Assembly: GCA_910579295.1 (NCBI GenBank)
Contig: CAJTTC010000001.1
Coordinates: 62,001 to 126,000 of the forward strand
DNA: 64,000 nt
Source of the DNA: an uncultured Christensenella sp.
Lineage (GTDB): Bacteria > Bacillota > Clostridia > Christensenellales > Borkfalkiaceae
Reading direction: 5' to 3'
This document shows positions 34,741-43,548 of the stretch, one piece after another (within the stretch, counting starts at the first letter, position 1; each line of letters opens with the position of its first letter). A program made the translations under genes and the position numbers. A model generated the notes under the pieces. It saw nothing but the letters and a program-made list of their open reading frames with translations. It made no database searches and had not been told where the DNA came from.

Positions 34741-35712
34741 TCAGTCCTCGCCGTCGCCCGTAAAGAACTCTTTTATGGATACGGGAGCTTCCTTTTGCGG
34801 CCCGACAATCGTGTATTCGTCTACGAAATATTTAAGACGGTTGTTGTCGAAATAGTGTACGAAGCAGTACGAGAGTTCGAGCAGGGCGCTTGCGGGCAGA
34901 GTAAGCAGAAGTCCTGCGCCGAACGTGAAGAACAGTGCGGCAACGTTGAGCGCAATCAACAGAGTTTTAAACACGAGCGCGTGCGATAATACGCTCGACG
35001 TGCGTTTGCCGCTGCGCGAAAAGGTGTATACGATTGCCTTGCGGTTGTTCATCTTTCCGTGGATTAGCGCGGGAAGCCAATCGACCGTAAACATAAACTT
35101 GATTGCCGAGAACAGTATGAAAAATACGGCTATCAGAAAGATTTTAACCAGCGCTATGGGTACGAAGCCCAGCCCCACCGAAATTATAGCCCATATTATG
35201 ACAAGGCAGATAAAGTCGTATGCAAACGCAAGGGGAGCGTAAATCGAACTGTACAGCAACGCCTTTTTCCAATTCTTGAACAACGTAAATGTGAACGGTG
35301 AGTTGGCGTGCATAACCATTCTGTCATTTAACAGCGCACCCGTAACATAGTTGCCTATGCCGACCAAAAATCTGTTTATAAGGTAGACGACGGCAAGACA
35401 TGCGGCGGCAACGGCTACCAGCCACGATTTGTCGCTTAAAAGGTGTCTGAACGAGCTCAACGCTTGACGAAGCGCCACCATTTTTTCACGCAGATTTTCG
35501 GTGTTGAGCGCAATCAAATCCGACCACAGCTCCGAAAATGCGGTACTCAGCTGCTCATACTGCGTCGTGTTGAGAAAGTTGTTTATCGTCGGAATAACGA
35601 CCGCACAGCTCAGCCCGACGGTAATAGCAATAACTATAAGCTTGTACAGCAACAGCTTGTAGGTCGTCGAAAAGTTGTCTACGAATACGTTAAAAGAATG
35701 TTTAAATTCCAT
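34741..35712 (-). CDS. Polytopic membrane protein, unknown function
   Basis: A 323-residue protein with about five or six membrane helices (near 21-42, 105-130, 160-185, 190-215, 255-285). The start ATG 35712 follows AAGGAATTT. The N-terminal helix is amphipathic and a short acidic tail (TGDGED) ends the chain. The pattern resembles glycerophosphodiester- or YesL-like membrane proteins only loosely, so I leave it unassigned. It is in line with, but separated by 40 bp from, the YfcE-type gene upstream. Confidence 0.6.
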   Translation of the reverse strand: MEFKHSFNVFVDNFSTTYKLLLYKLIVIAITVGLSCAVVIPTINNFLNTTQYEQLSTAFSELWSDLIALNTENLREKMVALRQALSSFRHLLSDKSWLVAVAAACLAVVYLINRFLVGIGNYVTGALLNDRMVMHANSPFTFTLFKNWKKALLYSSIYAPLAFAYDFICLVIIWAIISVGLGFVPIALVKIFLIAVFFILFSAIKFMFTVDWLPALIHGKMNNRKAIVYTFSRSGKRTSSVLSHALVFKTLLIALNVAALFFTFGAGLLLTLPASALLELSYCFVHYFDNNRLKYFVDEYTIVGPQKEAPVSIKEFFTGDGED

Positions 35713-35752
35713 AAAAAATTCCTTTTAATTTGCATTGAGGGGAGCGCCGTTT

Positions 35753-36226
35753 TCAGTCGGGCAACCGACAGATTTTGCCCGTCGCCCTGTCGCCGTTTAT
35801 TACGAGATAGAGATACGTGTTCACAGCGTAGCGCCTTAACGTGCCGGGGTTGAACAGCATTACGCCGCCGACCGTTTTTTCGATTGCCTCGTGAGTATGC
35901 CCGAACAAAGCCACTTTGCAACCCTCTTCCATAGCCTTATACGCAATGCGGTCATAGCCGCTCTTAACTCCGTATCTGTCGCCGTGGCACGCGAAAATTT
36001 TCACGTCCTCAACGCTGAGAACGAGCTCGGACTCACCCGTCCTGACAAAGTCGCAGTTGCCGTTCAGAAGGTACGTCTTTTCGGGGAATACGCGCCGTAC
36101 AGCCTGTCCGTCCGCGGAGGTGTCGCCGAGGTGTATGACGTAGTTGCTCTCGTCAAATATGGGGAAGAGCTTTTCAAGCGCGGCGGTATTGCCGTGACTG
36201 TCCGAAACAACCGTTATTGTTTTCAA
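35753..36226 (-). CDS. YfcE/MJ0936-type metallophosphodiesterase
   Basis: A 157-residue protein of the small calcineurin-like family. Metal-binding motifs are SDSHGN (residues 8-13), HLGDTSADG, NGNCD, CHGDRYG and GHTHEA. Family members hydrolyse phosphodiesters with Mn or Ni. The physiological substrate is unclear. It follows the rdgB gene with a 4-bp ATGA-type overlap (36223-36226), an arrangement common in Bacillota. Confidence 0.9.
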   Translation of the reverse strand: MKTITVVSDSHGNTAALEKLFPIFDESNYVIHLGDTSADGQAVRRVFPEKTYLLNGNCDFVRTGESELVLSVEDVKIFACHGDRYGVKSGYDRIAYKAMEEGCKVALFGHTHEAIEKTVGGVMLFNPGTLRRYAVNTYLYLVINGDRATGKICRLPD

Positions 36227-36792
36227 AGCTTGCTCCTTAAATCGCAGAGCGCGCGATAGCGGTGGGATACGCCGTTTTTCTCTTCCTCGGTTGCTTCGCC
36301 GAACGACTTTCCCAAATCGTCCGAAAAGAACAGGCTGTCATAGCCGAACCCGCGCGCGCCTATCTCTTCGAACAGGATACGCCCCTCGGTAGAGCCTTCG
36401 CCGAAGACCGTTTTGCCCTCGGGCGAGATATAGCACACCGAACACACAAACCGCGCATTGCGGTGGGATACGCCTTCCATACGTTCGAGCAGAAGCGCTC
36501 TGTTGTCCGCGCTGTCGCCGCCCGAAAAGCGCGCCGAGTATACGCCGGGAGCTCCGTCAAGCGCGTCTACGCACAGCCCCGAGTCATCGGCAAGCACCGC
36601 GCAACCCAGAGCGTCGTAAACGGCTTTCGCCTTTATATAGGCGTTTTCCTTAAACGTAGCGCCCGTTTCCTCAACGTCGTCCGTAAAGCCCGCTTGTCTC
36701 ATTGTTACAAGCTCAACGTCCGTAAAAATGCTCTTTATTTCTTCTATTTTATTTAAGTTGCCGCTTGCAACTACAATTTTTTTCGAAATCAT
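36223..36792 (-). CDS. rdgB: Non-canonical purine NTP pyrophosphatase (RdgB/HAM1)
   Basis: A 189-residue house-cleaning enzyme that hydrolyses dITP, XTP and ITP to keep them out of DNA and RNA. Signatures: ASGNLNKIEEIKSIF at the N-terminus, VLADDSGLCVDALDGAPGVYSARFSG in the centre, and the late GARGFGYDSLFF and SHRYRAL motifs. The ATG at 36792 lies only 6 nt after a TATAAT box and has no visible ribosome binding site, so the mRNA may be leaderless. Confidence 0.93.
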   Translation of the reverse strand: MISKKIVVASGNLNKIEEIKSIFTDVELVTMRQAGFTDDVEETGATFKENAYIKAKAVYDALGCAVLADDSGLCVDALDGAPGVYSARFSGGDSADNRALLLERMEGVSHRNARFVCSVCYISPEGKTVFGEGSTEGRILFEEIGARGFGYDSLFFSDDLGKSFGEATEEEKNGVSHRYRALCDLRSKL

Positions 36793-36798
36793 AATTCT

Positions 36799-36827
36799 AT
36801 TATATATTATCGCAATCAAAAAGTAAA
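36799..36827 (-). promoter_or_regulatory. Sigma-A promoter of rdgB, probably giving a leaderless mRNA
   Basis: On the minus strand TTTACT (36827-36822), 17-nt spacer and TATAAT (36804-36799). Six bases (AGAATT) separate it from the start codon, so transcription should begin at or next to the A of ATG. Confidence 0.55.
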
Positions 36828-36905
36828 GCGTAAACTTATTTGTAATGCGTAATAATGCGAGGAGTGAGGGGTGGGGAAGGCGTCACGAAGTGTTTTAATT
36901 AAGCT

Positions 36906-37397
36906 TTACCATTTAAGGTTATGAAGTTCGCCCTTTGTGTTGAAGTTTTTGAAGTCGAGCTGTCTGAGCCCCTCGTAAACGGCTATTGCTACCGAGTTTG
37001 ACAGATTTAAAGAGCGCAACTCTCCAAGCATAGGTATGCGCAGACATTCTTCGGGGTGTAGGACGAGAAGCTCTTCGGGCAGTCCCTTGGTTTCCTTGCC
37101 GAACACTAAAAAATCGCCCTCTTTAAATGCGGCGTCGCAGTGCCGTTTTCTGCCCTTAGTGGTAAAGTAATAAAAGGTTGCGCCCGCGTTAGCCTGCTCC
37201 AACTGTTCAAAATTATCCCAATAGCTTATGTCGGCGTACTGCCAATAGTCAAGCCCCGCGCGCTTCAGATACTTGTCGCTCACTTCGAAGCCGAGCGGCT
37301 TAACAAGGTGCAGCTTACAGCCCGTTGCCGCGCACGTGCGCACTATATTCCCCGTATTTTGCGGAATTTCGGGCTCTACTAAAACTATATTGAACAT
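36906..37397 (-). CDS. trmL: tRNA (cytidine/uridine-34 2'-O)-methyltransferase
   Basis: A 163-residue SPOUT methyltransferase. MFNIVLVEPEIPQNTGNIVRT at the N-terminus (start ATG 37397 with GAGG upstream), LVFGKETKGLPEELL and the C-terminal knot IPMLGELRSLNLSNSVAIAVYE identify TrmL, which methylates the wobble base of tRNA-Leu isoacceptors. It is a single gene with ordinary length. Confidence 0.93.
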   Translation of the reverse strand: MFNIVLVEPEIPQNTGNIVRTCAATGCKLHLVKPLGFEVSDKYLKRAGLDYWQYADISYWDNFEQLEQANAGATFYYFTTKGRKRHCDAAFKEGDFLVFGKETKGLPEELLVLHPEECLRIPMLGELRSLNLSNSVAIAVYEGLRQLDFKNFNTKGELHNLKW

Positions 37398-37568
37398 TTT
37401 TAATCCTCTGATGCAATAGTATGCGGCTATTATAACACGCCGATTTATTTTTAACAAGTATAACGGCGGAGGATAAAAGAGTTTTGTGGGAATATACATT
37501 TCGTTTGACAAAGCGCGCGCTTAATTGTTACAATTATATTGATATAATTTTTACTTTCGGAGAGAACT

Positions 37569-39281
37569 ATGCCATTTGAAGGCGTAATGCTGATAATAAA
37601 CAGCATCTTTATGATACTCGGCGGTATCGTCGTGTTTATGATAGGTATGGAGATGATGGGCTCTAACCTGGAAAAGGCGGCGGGCAAAAATATCCGTAAG
37701 CTTATGGGTAAGGCGGCTAAAAACCGTTTTACGGGTATCGGCACGGGCGCGGTCGTAACGGCGCTCGTCAACAGCTCCGCGGCAACCACCGTTATGATCG
37801 TCGGCTTTGTTAACGTCGGACTTATGACGCTTACGCAAGCCGCTTCCGTGATTATGGGCGCAAATATAGGCACTACGATTTCTGCGTTTATTATGGCGCT
37901 TTCGTCCGCGGGCGGGTCGTGGTTCTCTGTAACCGCTATATTTGCGTTGATTGCTTTCATAGGTTTTGCAATAACCTTAATTTCCAAAAAGGATAATGTA
38001 AAGCGCATAGGAAGTATTTTCGTCGGCGTTGGATTGATATTTATCGGCCTCAGCGTTATGTCGGGCGCGGTTTCTTCTATGCTCGCAAACGAACAGATTA
38101 ACGACGCGGTACGCGGTTTGTTTCAGATATTCGAGCCGCCGCTCACTTGGGAAATAATAGTGCTTTTCCTTCTCGGCGTTGTTTTAACGGCAATGATGCA
38201 GTCGTCGGCGGCGCTCACCGCAATTGTAATTTCACTTGCAAGCCAGGGGCTTATAACCTTACAGGCGGCGATGTGCATAATTCTGGGCGCAAACGTCGGC
38301 ACTTGTCTTACTTCGCTTATTTCGGCTGTCGGAGCTACGGTAAACGCAAAGCGCGCGGCTATGGTTCACCTTTTATTCAACGTGGCGGGCTGTCTGATAT
38401 TCATTTTCCCCGTCGCGTTTGCGGGCGATTACATAGCTGAATTCCTCAACAGCTTCATTGCCGATACTGAGTGGCAGATTGCAATTTTTCATATGTTCTT
38501 CAACCTTGTAACGACGTTGCTGTTGCTGCCGTTCTTAAAGGGGCTTGTCAAGCTTGCCTGCCTCATAGTGCCCGACAAATCGGGGGGCAAGTCGGCTGAG
38601 GGTAGTACGGAAATTCTCGACGAACGTCTGTTAAAGACCCCCGCAATTGCCGTTGGACAGGTGCGCAAGGAGATCGTCAGAATGGGCGACCTTGCCTTTA
38701 CCAACTACAAGAGAGCGCTCGATATGTTGTTTACGGGTGAACTGAAAGGTAAAGAGCAGTTCGACGAAACGGAAAAGCAGATAAATTCACTCAACAAATA
38801 TATAACGCAATTCTTGATTAAACTGTCCTCGCAGGAGATTTCGGAAACGGACGAAAGAAAGGTTTCTTCGTTCTATCACGTGACTTCCGATATGGAGAGA
38901 ATCGGTGATTATGCCGAGAATATAACCGAGTATGCCGAGCGAATGGCTAACTTGAAGGGAAGCTTTTCCGAGCACGCAACGGAAGAGATTAAACAGATGG
39001 ACGCTCACCTTACCGAACTTTATAAAAACGTAGAGCTTGCGTTCTCTACGCACAGTCTGAAAAATATGGCGGTGATAGAGCGGGAGGAGGACGCGACCGA
39101 CGCAATGTGCAAAAAGATGCAACAATCGCACATACGGCGCACGGACGAGGGGAGATGTTCGCCGGAGGCGGGCGCGGTTTACTTGCAGCTTGCCGTAAAT
39201 ATGGAGCGTATCGGCGACCACATGTTCAATATCGCAAATTCGATTAAGATTTATGTCGAAACGGAAGAGAAAGCCGTCTGA
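37569..39281 (+). CDS. Na/phosphate cotransporter with PhoU-like domain (NptA type)
   Basis: A 570-residue protein. Residues 1-320 hold the two inverted Na/Pi repeats, each with the QSS/NSS motif (VNSSAATTVMIVGFVN, then QSSAALTAIVISLASQG) and the GANIGTT or GANVGTC turn. Residues about 350-565 form a PhoU-like helical domain (DMERIGDYAENI and NMERIGDHMFNIANS) that probably senses phosphate status. It imports phosphate with sodium. A paralogue lies at 44894. ATG 37569 follows GGAGAG. Confidence 0.92.
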   Translation: MPFEGVMLIINSIFMILGGIVVFMIGMEMMGSNLEKAAGKNIRKLMGKAAKNRFTGIGTGAVVTALVNSSAATTVMIVGFVNVGLMTLTQAASVIMGANIGTTISAFIMALSSAGGSWFSVTAIFALIAFIGFAITLISKKDNVKRIGSIFVGVGLIFIGLSVMSGAVSSMLANEQINDAVRGLFQIFEPPLTWEIIVLFLLGVVLTAMMQSSAALTAIVISLASQGLITLQAAMCIILGANVGTCLTSLISAVGATVNAKRAAMVHLLFNVAGCLIFIFPVAFAGDYIAEFLNSFIADTEWQIAIFHMFFNLVTTLLLLPFLKGLVKLACLIVPDKSGGKSAEGSTEILDERLLKTPAIAVGQVRKEIVRMGDLAFTNYKRALDMLFTGELKGKEQFDETEKQINSLNKYITQFLIKLSSQEISETDERKVSSFYHVTSDMERIGDYAENITEYAERMANLKGSFSEHATEEIKQMDAHLTELYKNVELAFSTHSLKNMAVIEREEDATDAMCKKMQQSHIRRTDEGRCSPEAGAVYLQLAVNMERIGDHMFNIANSIKIYVETEEKAV

Positions 39282-39333
39282 TAAGAAGCGAATAAAATTT
39301 TTTGAATTATTTTATAAAACGGCTCAAAAAAGG

Positions 39334-39362
39334 TTGACAAAGACTTGGTTATCTAATAAAAT
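39334..39362 (+). promoter_or_regulatory. Promoter of the tRNA operon
   Basis: TTGACA (39334-39339), 17-nt spacer, TAAAAT (39357-39362), 30 bp before the first tRNA. Confidence 0.75.
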
Positions 39363-39392
39363 TATAAAGCTTAGCGAAAGCGGAAACGTTAT

Positions 39393-39470
<78 letters not shown>

Positions 39471-39495
39471 AAAATCACCGCTTTCGCTTTTGTAT

Positions 39496-39573
39496 GGCGA
39501 CGTAGCTTAGTTGGTCTATAGCGGCCGGTTCATACCCGGCAGGTCGGCGGTTCGAATCCACCCGTCGCTACCA
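39496..39573 (+). tRNA. Elongator tRNA-Met (CAT)
   Basis: GGCGACG pairs with CGTCGCT; discriminator A and encoded CCA. Anticodon CAT at 39531-39533 in loop TTCATAC, inside GCCGG/CCGGC. The TTCATACCCG context fits elongator Met rather than Ile(CAU). The T-stem GGCGG/CCACC has a C-A mismatch in the middle. Confidence 0.88.
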
Positions 39574-39623
39574 TAAAGGTAATAATGCTTTGCGGTTGCA
39601 AGGTTTTACATAAAAATAAATAA

Positions 39624-39698
39624 GGCCCGTTGGTCAAGCGGCTAAGACATCACCCTTTCACGGTGGTATCGTGGGTTCGATTCCCGCACGGGTCACCA
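39624..39698 (+). tRNA. tRNA-Glu (TTC)
   Basis: GGCCCGT pairs with ACGGGTC; anticodon TTC at 39657-39659 in loop CTTTCAC; T-arm GTGGG-TTCGATT-CCCGC pairs well; CCA encoded. It is the third gene of the operon. Confidence 0.95.
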
Positions 39699-39701
39699 CT
39701 T

Positions 39702-39749
39702 GGAAACTAAACCGAACCATTTCACAATGGTAAGTTTGGTTTCCTTTTT
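39702..39749 (+). terminator. Terminator of the tRNA operon
   Basis: GGAAACTAAAC (39702-39712) pairs with GTTTGGTTTCC (39734-39744), with an inner CCATT/AATGG stem, followed by TTTTTC. Confidence 0.8.
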
Positions 39750-39822
39750 CTTTACTTAAAAATCCGCTTATTTATTCAAGCACCCGCCACAGTGCCATTT
39801 TCCTTTTTACGGCTTTATATGG

Positions 39823-39886
39823 TTGAATAATAGTTATGTATGTGCTATAATTATTTTGCTTAAATCAAGCGATAAACAGTAATTTA
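39823..39886 (+). promoter_or_regulatory. Promoter and shared cassette leader of the 39900 gene
   Basis: TTGAAT (39823-39828), 17-nt spacer, TATAAT (39846-39851), then CGATAAACAGTAATTTA (39870-39886). The same 17 bases occur exactly upstream of the 55918 gene and with two changes upstream of the 61395 gene. Confidence 0.7.
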
Positions 39887-39899
39887 TATGAGGTTATCT

Positions 39900-40232
39900 A
39901 TGAGAAATTTGAAAGGACTATTACTTGCATTGCTTTTAGTTTGTTGTACTTCATTTGCATTTACGGCTTGTGCCGAAAACGAGCATAATGCAATTACAGC
40001 GGCTTATGCAAAATTACATAATGTTGATGAGAGTGAAATAAGTTTTACTTGTGCGCTGTATTCCGATGCGTTTTCTTCTGAAATCGTTGATGGGGTTGTG
40101 TTTAGTCACTCGCAAATTAAAACGTTTGATGTGTATAACAATGGCGAATTTTGCAGCTTGCAAAAAGCGTTCGATAGCGGCTTGGTAACTCACAATAATC
40201 TTTTAACCCTGCAAAAAATATATAATCCGTAA
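39900..40232 (+). CDS. Small lipoprotein, unknown function (cassette gene 1)
   Basis: A 110-residue protein. ATG 39900 is preferred over 39888 because GAGG precedes it. A signal peptide ends in the lipobox FTAC (Cys about 24), so the mature part of about 86 residues is anchored outside the membrane. No known domain. Codon use is more AT-rich than neighbours (TTA, TGT, AAA frequent). It shares its leader and the 3' flank CTAAATTTCAATTTA (40241-40255) with two other small membrane genes, which points to a common origin of the flanks, not the coding parts. Confidence 0.65.
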   Translation: MRNLKGLLLALLLVCCTSFAFTACAENEHNAITAAYAKLHNVDESEISFTCALYSDAFSSEIVDGVVFSHSQIKTFDVYNNGEFCSLQKAFDSGLVTHNNLLTLQKIYNP

Positions 40233-40480
40233 TCCTCCGTCTAAATTTCAATTTATAGGGGCGTTTCGGTTTAGTTGTTAGGTCGGTCACCACAACTCAG
40301 TCTAAGTCGAATATTTCACAAAAGTATTCGGTCAGGCTGATATTTATGCTCTTTAATCTTGTAAGCCTAAAATATTGTTAGCATATAAATCGGGCGGCAA
40401 ACGGCGGACGTGGGGTATATTATGTAAATTTCACATTGCTGTCATTAATTTTTTATGTAGATATAATAAAATGTAAAATC

Positions 40481-42046
40481 ATGAAGAGAACTGTAAAGTA
40501 CGAGGTAAACGGTAAATTATATAAGCGCAAGGTTAAATACATTCCTATGCGCTTTATTATAGCCGTTTTAATCGGGCTTATAAGCACGCTCCTTGTAATT
40601 GCCGTAGCGGTTATGCTGTTTCTTTTCGTGCCGTATTCCTATATATTGCTGATAATCATTCATTTCTCCGTCGTTATTCAGATTATCGCTTCCGAAAACA
40701 ACCCCGACTTCAAAATCCCATGGCTGGTGCTCGTTCTGTGCCTGCCTATAGTCGGTTTTATGCTGTATTGGATGTTTGCTCAACGCAAGCTTCGAAAAAA
40801 ATTTGTTAAGAGATTAAACACGTTGCGAAGCGTCACCTATAAACATGATGACGTGGAGTGCTTTAAACGGTTAAGCGGGGAGAGCTCTGTTGCCTGTACG
40901 CAAGCTAAATATATTTGTAAAATAGCCAACTCGCACGCATTTATCGGTACGGCTCAGAGATATTTTTCCTGCGGCGAAGATATGTTTAAGGCAATGTGCG
41001 AGGATTTACAGAACGCAGAAAAGTTCATATTTATGGAGTACTTCATAATCGAGCAAGGCATATTCTGGACTACCGTCTTGCAAATTCTTGAAGAAAAAGT
41101 ACGGCAGGGAGTAGAAGTAAGAGTTGTATACGACGATATCGGGTGTATGATGACGCTGCCCGGCAACTACGTCAGAAAGTTGAACAAAGCGGGCATAAAA
41201 GCGACGGTTTTTTCGCGTTTGAAGGGCAAGCCCGACAGTGAATTCAACAACCGCAGTCACCGCAAAATTACCGTAATAGACGGCAAAATAGGCTATACGG
41301 GCGGCGTGAATTTAGCCGACGAATACATTAACGCGGTCGAGCGCTTCGGTCATTGGAAGGACGGCGGTCTGCGATTGGAGGGACAAGCCGTATGCGAGTT
41401 GACAAAACTGTTTATGACCGATTATTATATGAACGCGGAAAGCGACGATACGTCTGATCGCGAATACTTTACGGAGTGCGCGCGTACCGACGACAAGGGC
41501 GTAATAATACCCTTCGGGGACGGTCCTCGCCCCATTTACGACAGGTGTATAGGCAAGACCGTCATACAGAATATTTTAAACGGAGCAACTGACTACGCTT
41601 ATATAACGACTCCCTATCTTATTATAGATAACGAGCTGTGTGCGACGATAGAGAACACGGCGTTGCGCGGAGTAACGGTTAAAATAATCGTGCCGCATAT
41701 TCCCGATAAAAAGATTATCTTCGCAATGACGCGCAGTTACTATCCGCGGCTGTTAAAGGCAGGCGTGCAGATATACGAATATGAGCAGGGGTTCATACAT
41801 TTAAAGAGCTACCTTGCCGACGGTAAAATCGGAATGATAGGCACGATTAATTTAGACTACCGCAGTCTTGTGCATCACTTTGAAAACGGCGTGTGGCTGT
41901 ACGACTGCGACTGTCTGTCCGACTTGAAAAGGGATATGGACGAAACGCTTGAAAAGTGTATAAGAATACGTTCCGAAAGTCTTAAACACAACCTTGCCAA
42001 CAGATTTTTCTGTTCGCTCATAAAAATATTTGCTCCATTGATGTAG
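40481..42046 (+). CDS. cls: Cardiolipin synthase (phospholipase D family)
   Basis: A 521-residue enzyme joining two phosphatidylglycerols into cardiolipin at the membrane. Two N-terminal membrane helices (about 25-70) precede the two catalytic HxKxxxxD sites: HRKITVIDGKIGYTGGVN (about 260-277) and HLKSYLADGKIGMIGTINLD (about 445-464). The start is uncertain: ATG 40481 (MKRTVKYEV) fits the family best, but no good ribosome binding site is visible. Confidence 0.92.
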   Translation: MKRTVKYEVNGKLYKRKVKYIPMRFIIAVLIGLISTLLVIAVAVMLFLFVPYSYILLIIIHFSVVIQIIASENNPDFKIPWLVLVLCLPIVGFMLYWMFAQRKLRKKFVKRLNTLRSVTYKHDDVECFKRLSGESSVACTQAKYICKIANSHAFIGTAQRYFSCGEDMFKAMCEDLQNAEKFIFMEYFIIEQGIFWTTVLQILEEKVRQGVEVRVVYDDIGCMMTLPGNYVRKLNKAGIKATVFSRLKGKPDSEFNNRSHRKITVIDGKIGYTGGVNLADEYINAVERFGHWKDGGLRLEGQAVCELTKLFMTDYYMNAESDDTSDREYFTECARTDDKGVIIPFGDGPRPIYDRCIGKTVIQNILNGATDYAYITTPYLIIDNELCATIENTALRGVTVKIIVPHIPDKKIIFAMTRSYYPRLLKAGVQIYEYEQGFIHLKSYLADGKIGMIGTINLDYRSLVHHFENGVWLYDCDCLSDLKRDMDETLEKCIRIRSESLKHNLANRFFCSLIKIFAPLM

Positions 42047-42059
42047 CGAGGTGACGTTT

Positions 42060-42740
42060 ATGAAAAGTAAAAAATTATTAATCGAGCTTATCCCGTTTTT
42101 TGCGGTAACGGTTGTCAGCGCGGTGTGCCTTACGGTTTATCTGACCGCATTGAAAGGCAACGGCGGAGTGCGTATCGCGCAGGCGTGCATAGCTCCTTTA
42201 ATTCCGCTTGTAGTGCCTGCGGTAAACAGGTTGTTCAGGTTCAGAATACCGTTCGCTTTTAACGTTGCCGTGGCGGTGTTTGCGGTTGCGGCGATAGACT
42301 TTGCCTCCGTGTTGGATTTTTACCGCTTAATACCGTACTACGATAAGTTTCTGCATACGACTTTCGGAGCTCTGGGCGGTATGGGTATGTTCATCGTTCT
42401 GTTGCACGGAAAGGGAAGAGAGTTAAAGCCGTGGTGCTTTTTTCTGTCGATAATTCTGTGCGTGCTGGGGTTAGCCGCTTTGTGGGAGATTTTCGAGTAC
42501 ACGCTGAGCGCAATATTCCACTCCGACCCGCAGAATTGGAAGCCCGTTATGGACGAAGTGGGGGATATGACCGTGCGCGAATTTTTTAAAAATTATAATC
42601 CGCTAACCGACACGGTATGGGATATGATAGTGGCGGCGTTCGGAGTGCTGATATTCTATTTAATAATTTTTATAGATAAGCTGTGCGGTTACAGACTTTG
42701 CAAAAGTATAGACAGACAGATTAATTCAATTGATATTTAA
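42060..42740 (+). CDS. DUF2238/YjdF-like membrane protein
   Basis: A 226-residue protein with six or seven membrane helices, starting at ATG 42060 behind GAGGTG. PYYDKFLHTTFGALGG, ALWEIFEYTLSAIF and DTVWDMIVAAFGV match the family pattern of YjdF/DUF2238 proteins of unknown function. It begins 13 nt after cls and is probably cotranscribed. Confidence 0.65.
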   Translation: MKSKKLLIELIPFFAVTVVSAVCLTVYLTALKGNGGVRIAQACIAPLIPLVVPAVNRLFRFRIPFAFNVAVAVFAVAAIDFASVLDFYRLIPYYDKFLHTTFGALGGMGMFIVLLHGKGRELKPWCFFLSIILCVLGLAALWEIFEYTLSAIFHSDPQNWKPVMDEVGDMTVREFFKNYNPLTDTVWDMIVAAFGVLIFYLIIFIDKLCGYRLCKSIDRQINSIDI

Positions 42741-42811
42741 TTCAAACGCACTGTATCAACAGTGCGTTTTTTACAATTTTATTACATATTAAAGTCGAAC
42801 GTTTTACAAAT

Positions 42812-42859
42812 ATGTGATATTATAAGTATGTGATATTATAAATATGTGATATTATAAGT
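42812..42859 (+). repeat. Three tandem 16-bp repeats before the response regulator
   Basis: ATGTGATATTATAAGT, ATGTGATATTATAAAT, ATGTGATATTATAAGT lie head to tail, ending 47 bp before the regulator start. Each unit contains a TATTATAA. Direct repeats of this kind are typical for OmpR/PhoB-family binding, though the 16-bp period is longer than the usual 11. Confidence 0.65.
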
Positions 42860-42906
42860 ATGAAAAGAAAAATTAGAGATTCTTGCGGAAAAGGCATAGG
42901 AGAGTT

Positions 42907-43548
42907 ATGAAAGGGAAAGTATTTATCTTAGAGGACGACGCAAGCATCTGCGGGCTTGTCAGGGTTGCGTTGGAGATGAACGGCTTGGAGTTTAAGGCGT
43001 ATTCGACGTTAAAATCGTTTATAGCCGCGCTCGGCGAGGAGCAACCCGACGTGGCGTTGCTCGACATAATGTTGCCCGACGGAAGCGGGCTGGACGCGCT
43101 TAAATTCATAAAGGAAAAATATCCCGAAGTCAGCTGTATAATGCTGTCCGCTCTCTCCAAAGAGGAGGATAAAGTAAACGGTCTGAATATGGGCGCGGAC
43201 GACTACGTGGCGAAACCTTTCTCCGTTTTAGAGCTTACCGCAAGAGTAAACGCAAGGTTGCGCGGAAAGCAAAAGCAAGCCGTTCTGACTGTCGACGGGA
43301 TTGCTCTGAATACCGAAACCTTTGTCTGCAAGATGGACGGGAAGGAAATTGTCCTCAACAGAAAGGAATACGAATTGTTGAAATATTTTATGGAAAATCA
43401 CGGAAAAGTTTTATCGAGGGAAAAAATTCTTGCCGAAATATGGGGCTATGACGCGGGCGAGACGAGGACGCTGGACAATCACGTGGCTCGTCTGCGCAAG
43501 CTCGGTGTAAAGATAGAAACTGTGTTCGGAGTGGGGTATAAGCTATGA
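42907..43548 (+). CDS. OmpR/PhoB-family response regulator
   Basis: A 213-residue regulator starting at ATG 42907 (GGAG upstream). The receiver domain has the acidic pair in LEDDAS, phosphoacceptor in LLDIMLPDGSG (Asp about 53), and Lys in DDYVAKPFSV. The C-terminal winged helix has VLSREKILAEIWGYDAGETRTLDNHVARLRKLG. Its gene overlaps the sensor kinase by 4 bp. Its placement before a Na/Pi cotransporter suggests control of phosphate uptake. Confidence 0.92.
   Translation: MKGKVFILEDDASICGLVRVALEMNGLEFKAYSTLKSFIAALGEEQPDVALLDIMLPDGSGLDALKFIKEKYPEVSCIMLSALSKEEDKVNGLNMGADDYVAKPFSVLELTARVNARLRGKQKQAVLTVDGIALNTETFVCKMDGKEIVLNRKEYELLKYFMENHGKVLSREKILAEIWGYDAGETRTLDNHVARLRKLGVKIETVFGVGYKL

Noticed and set aside
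42812-42859. CRISPR array
   Set aside because: Three units of 16 bp without spacers.
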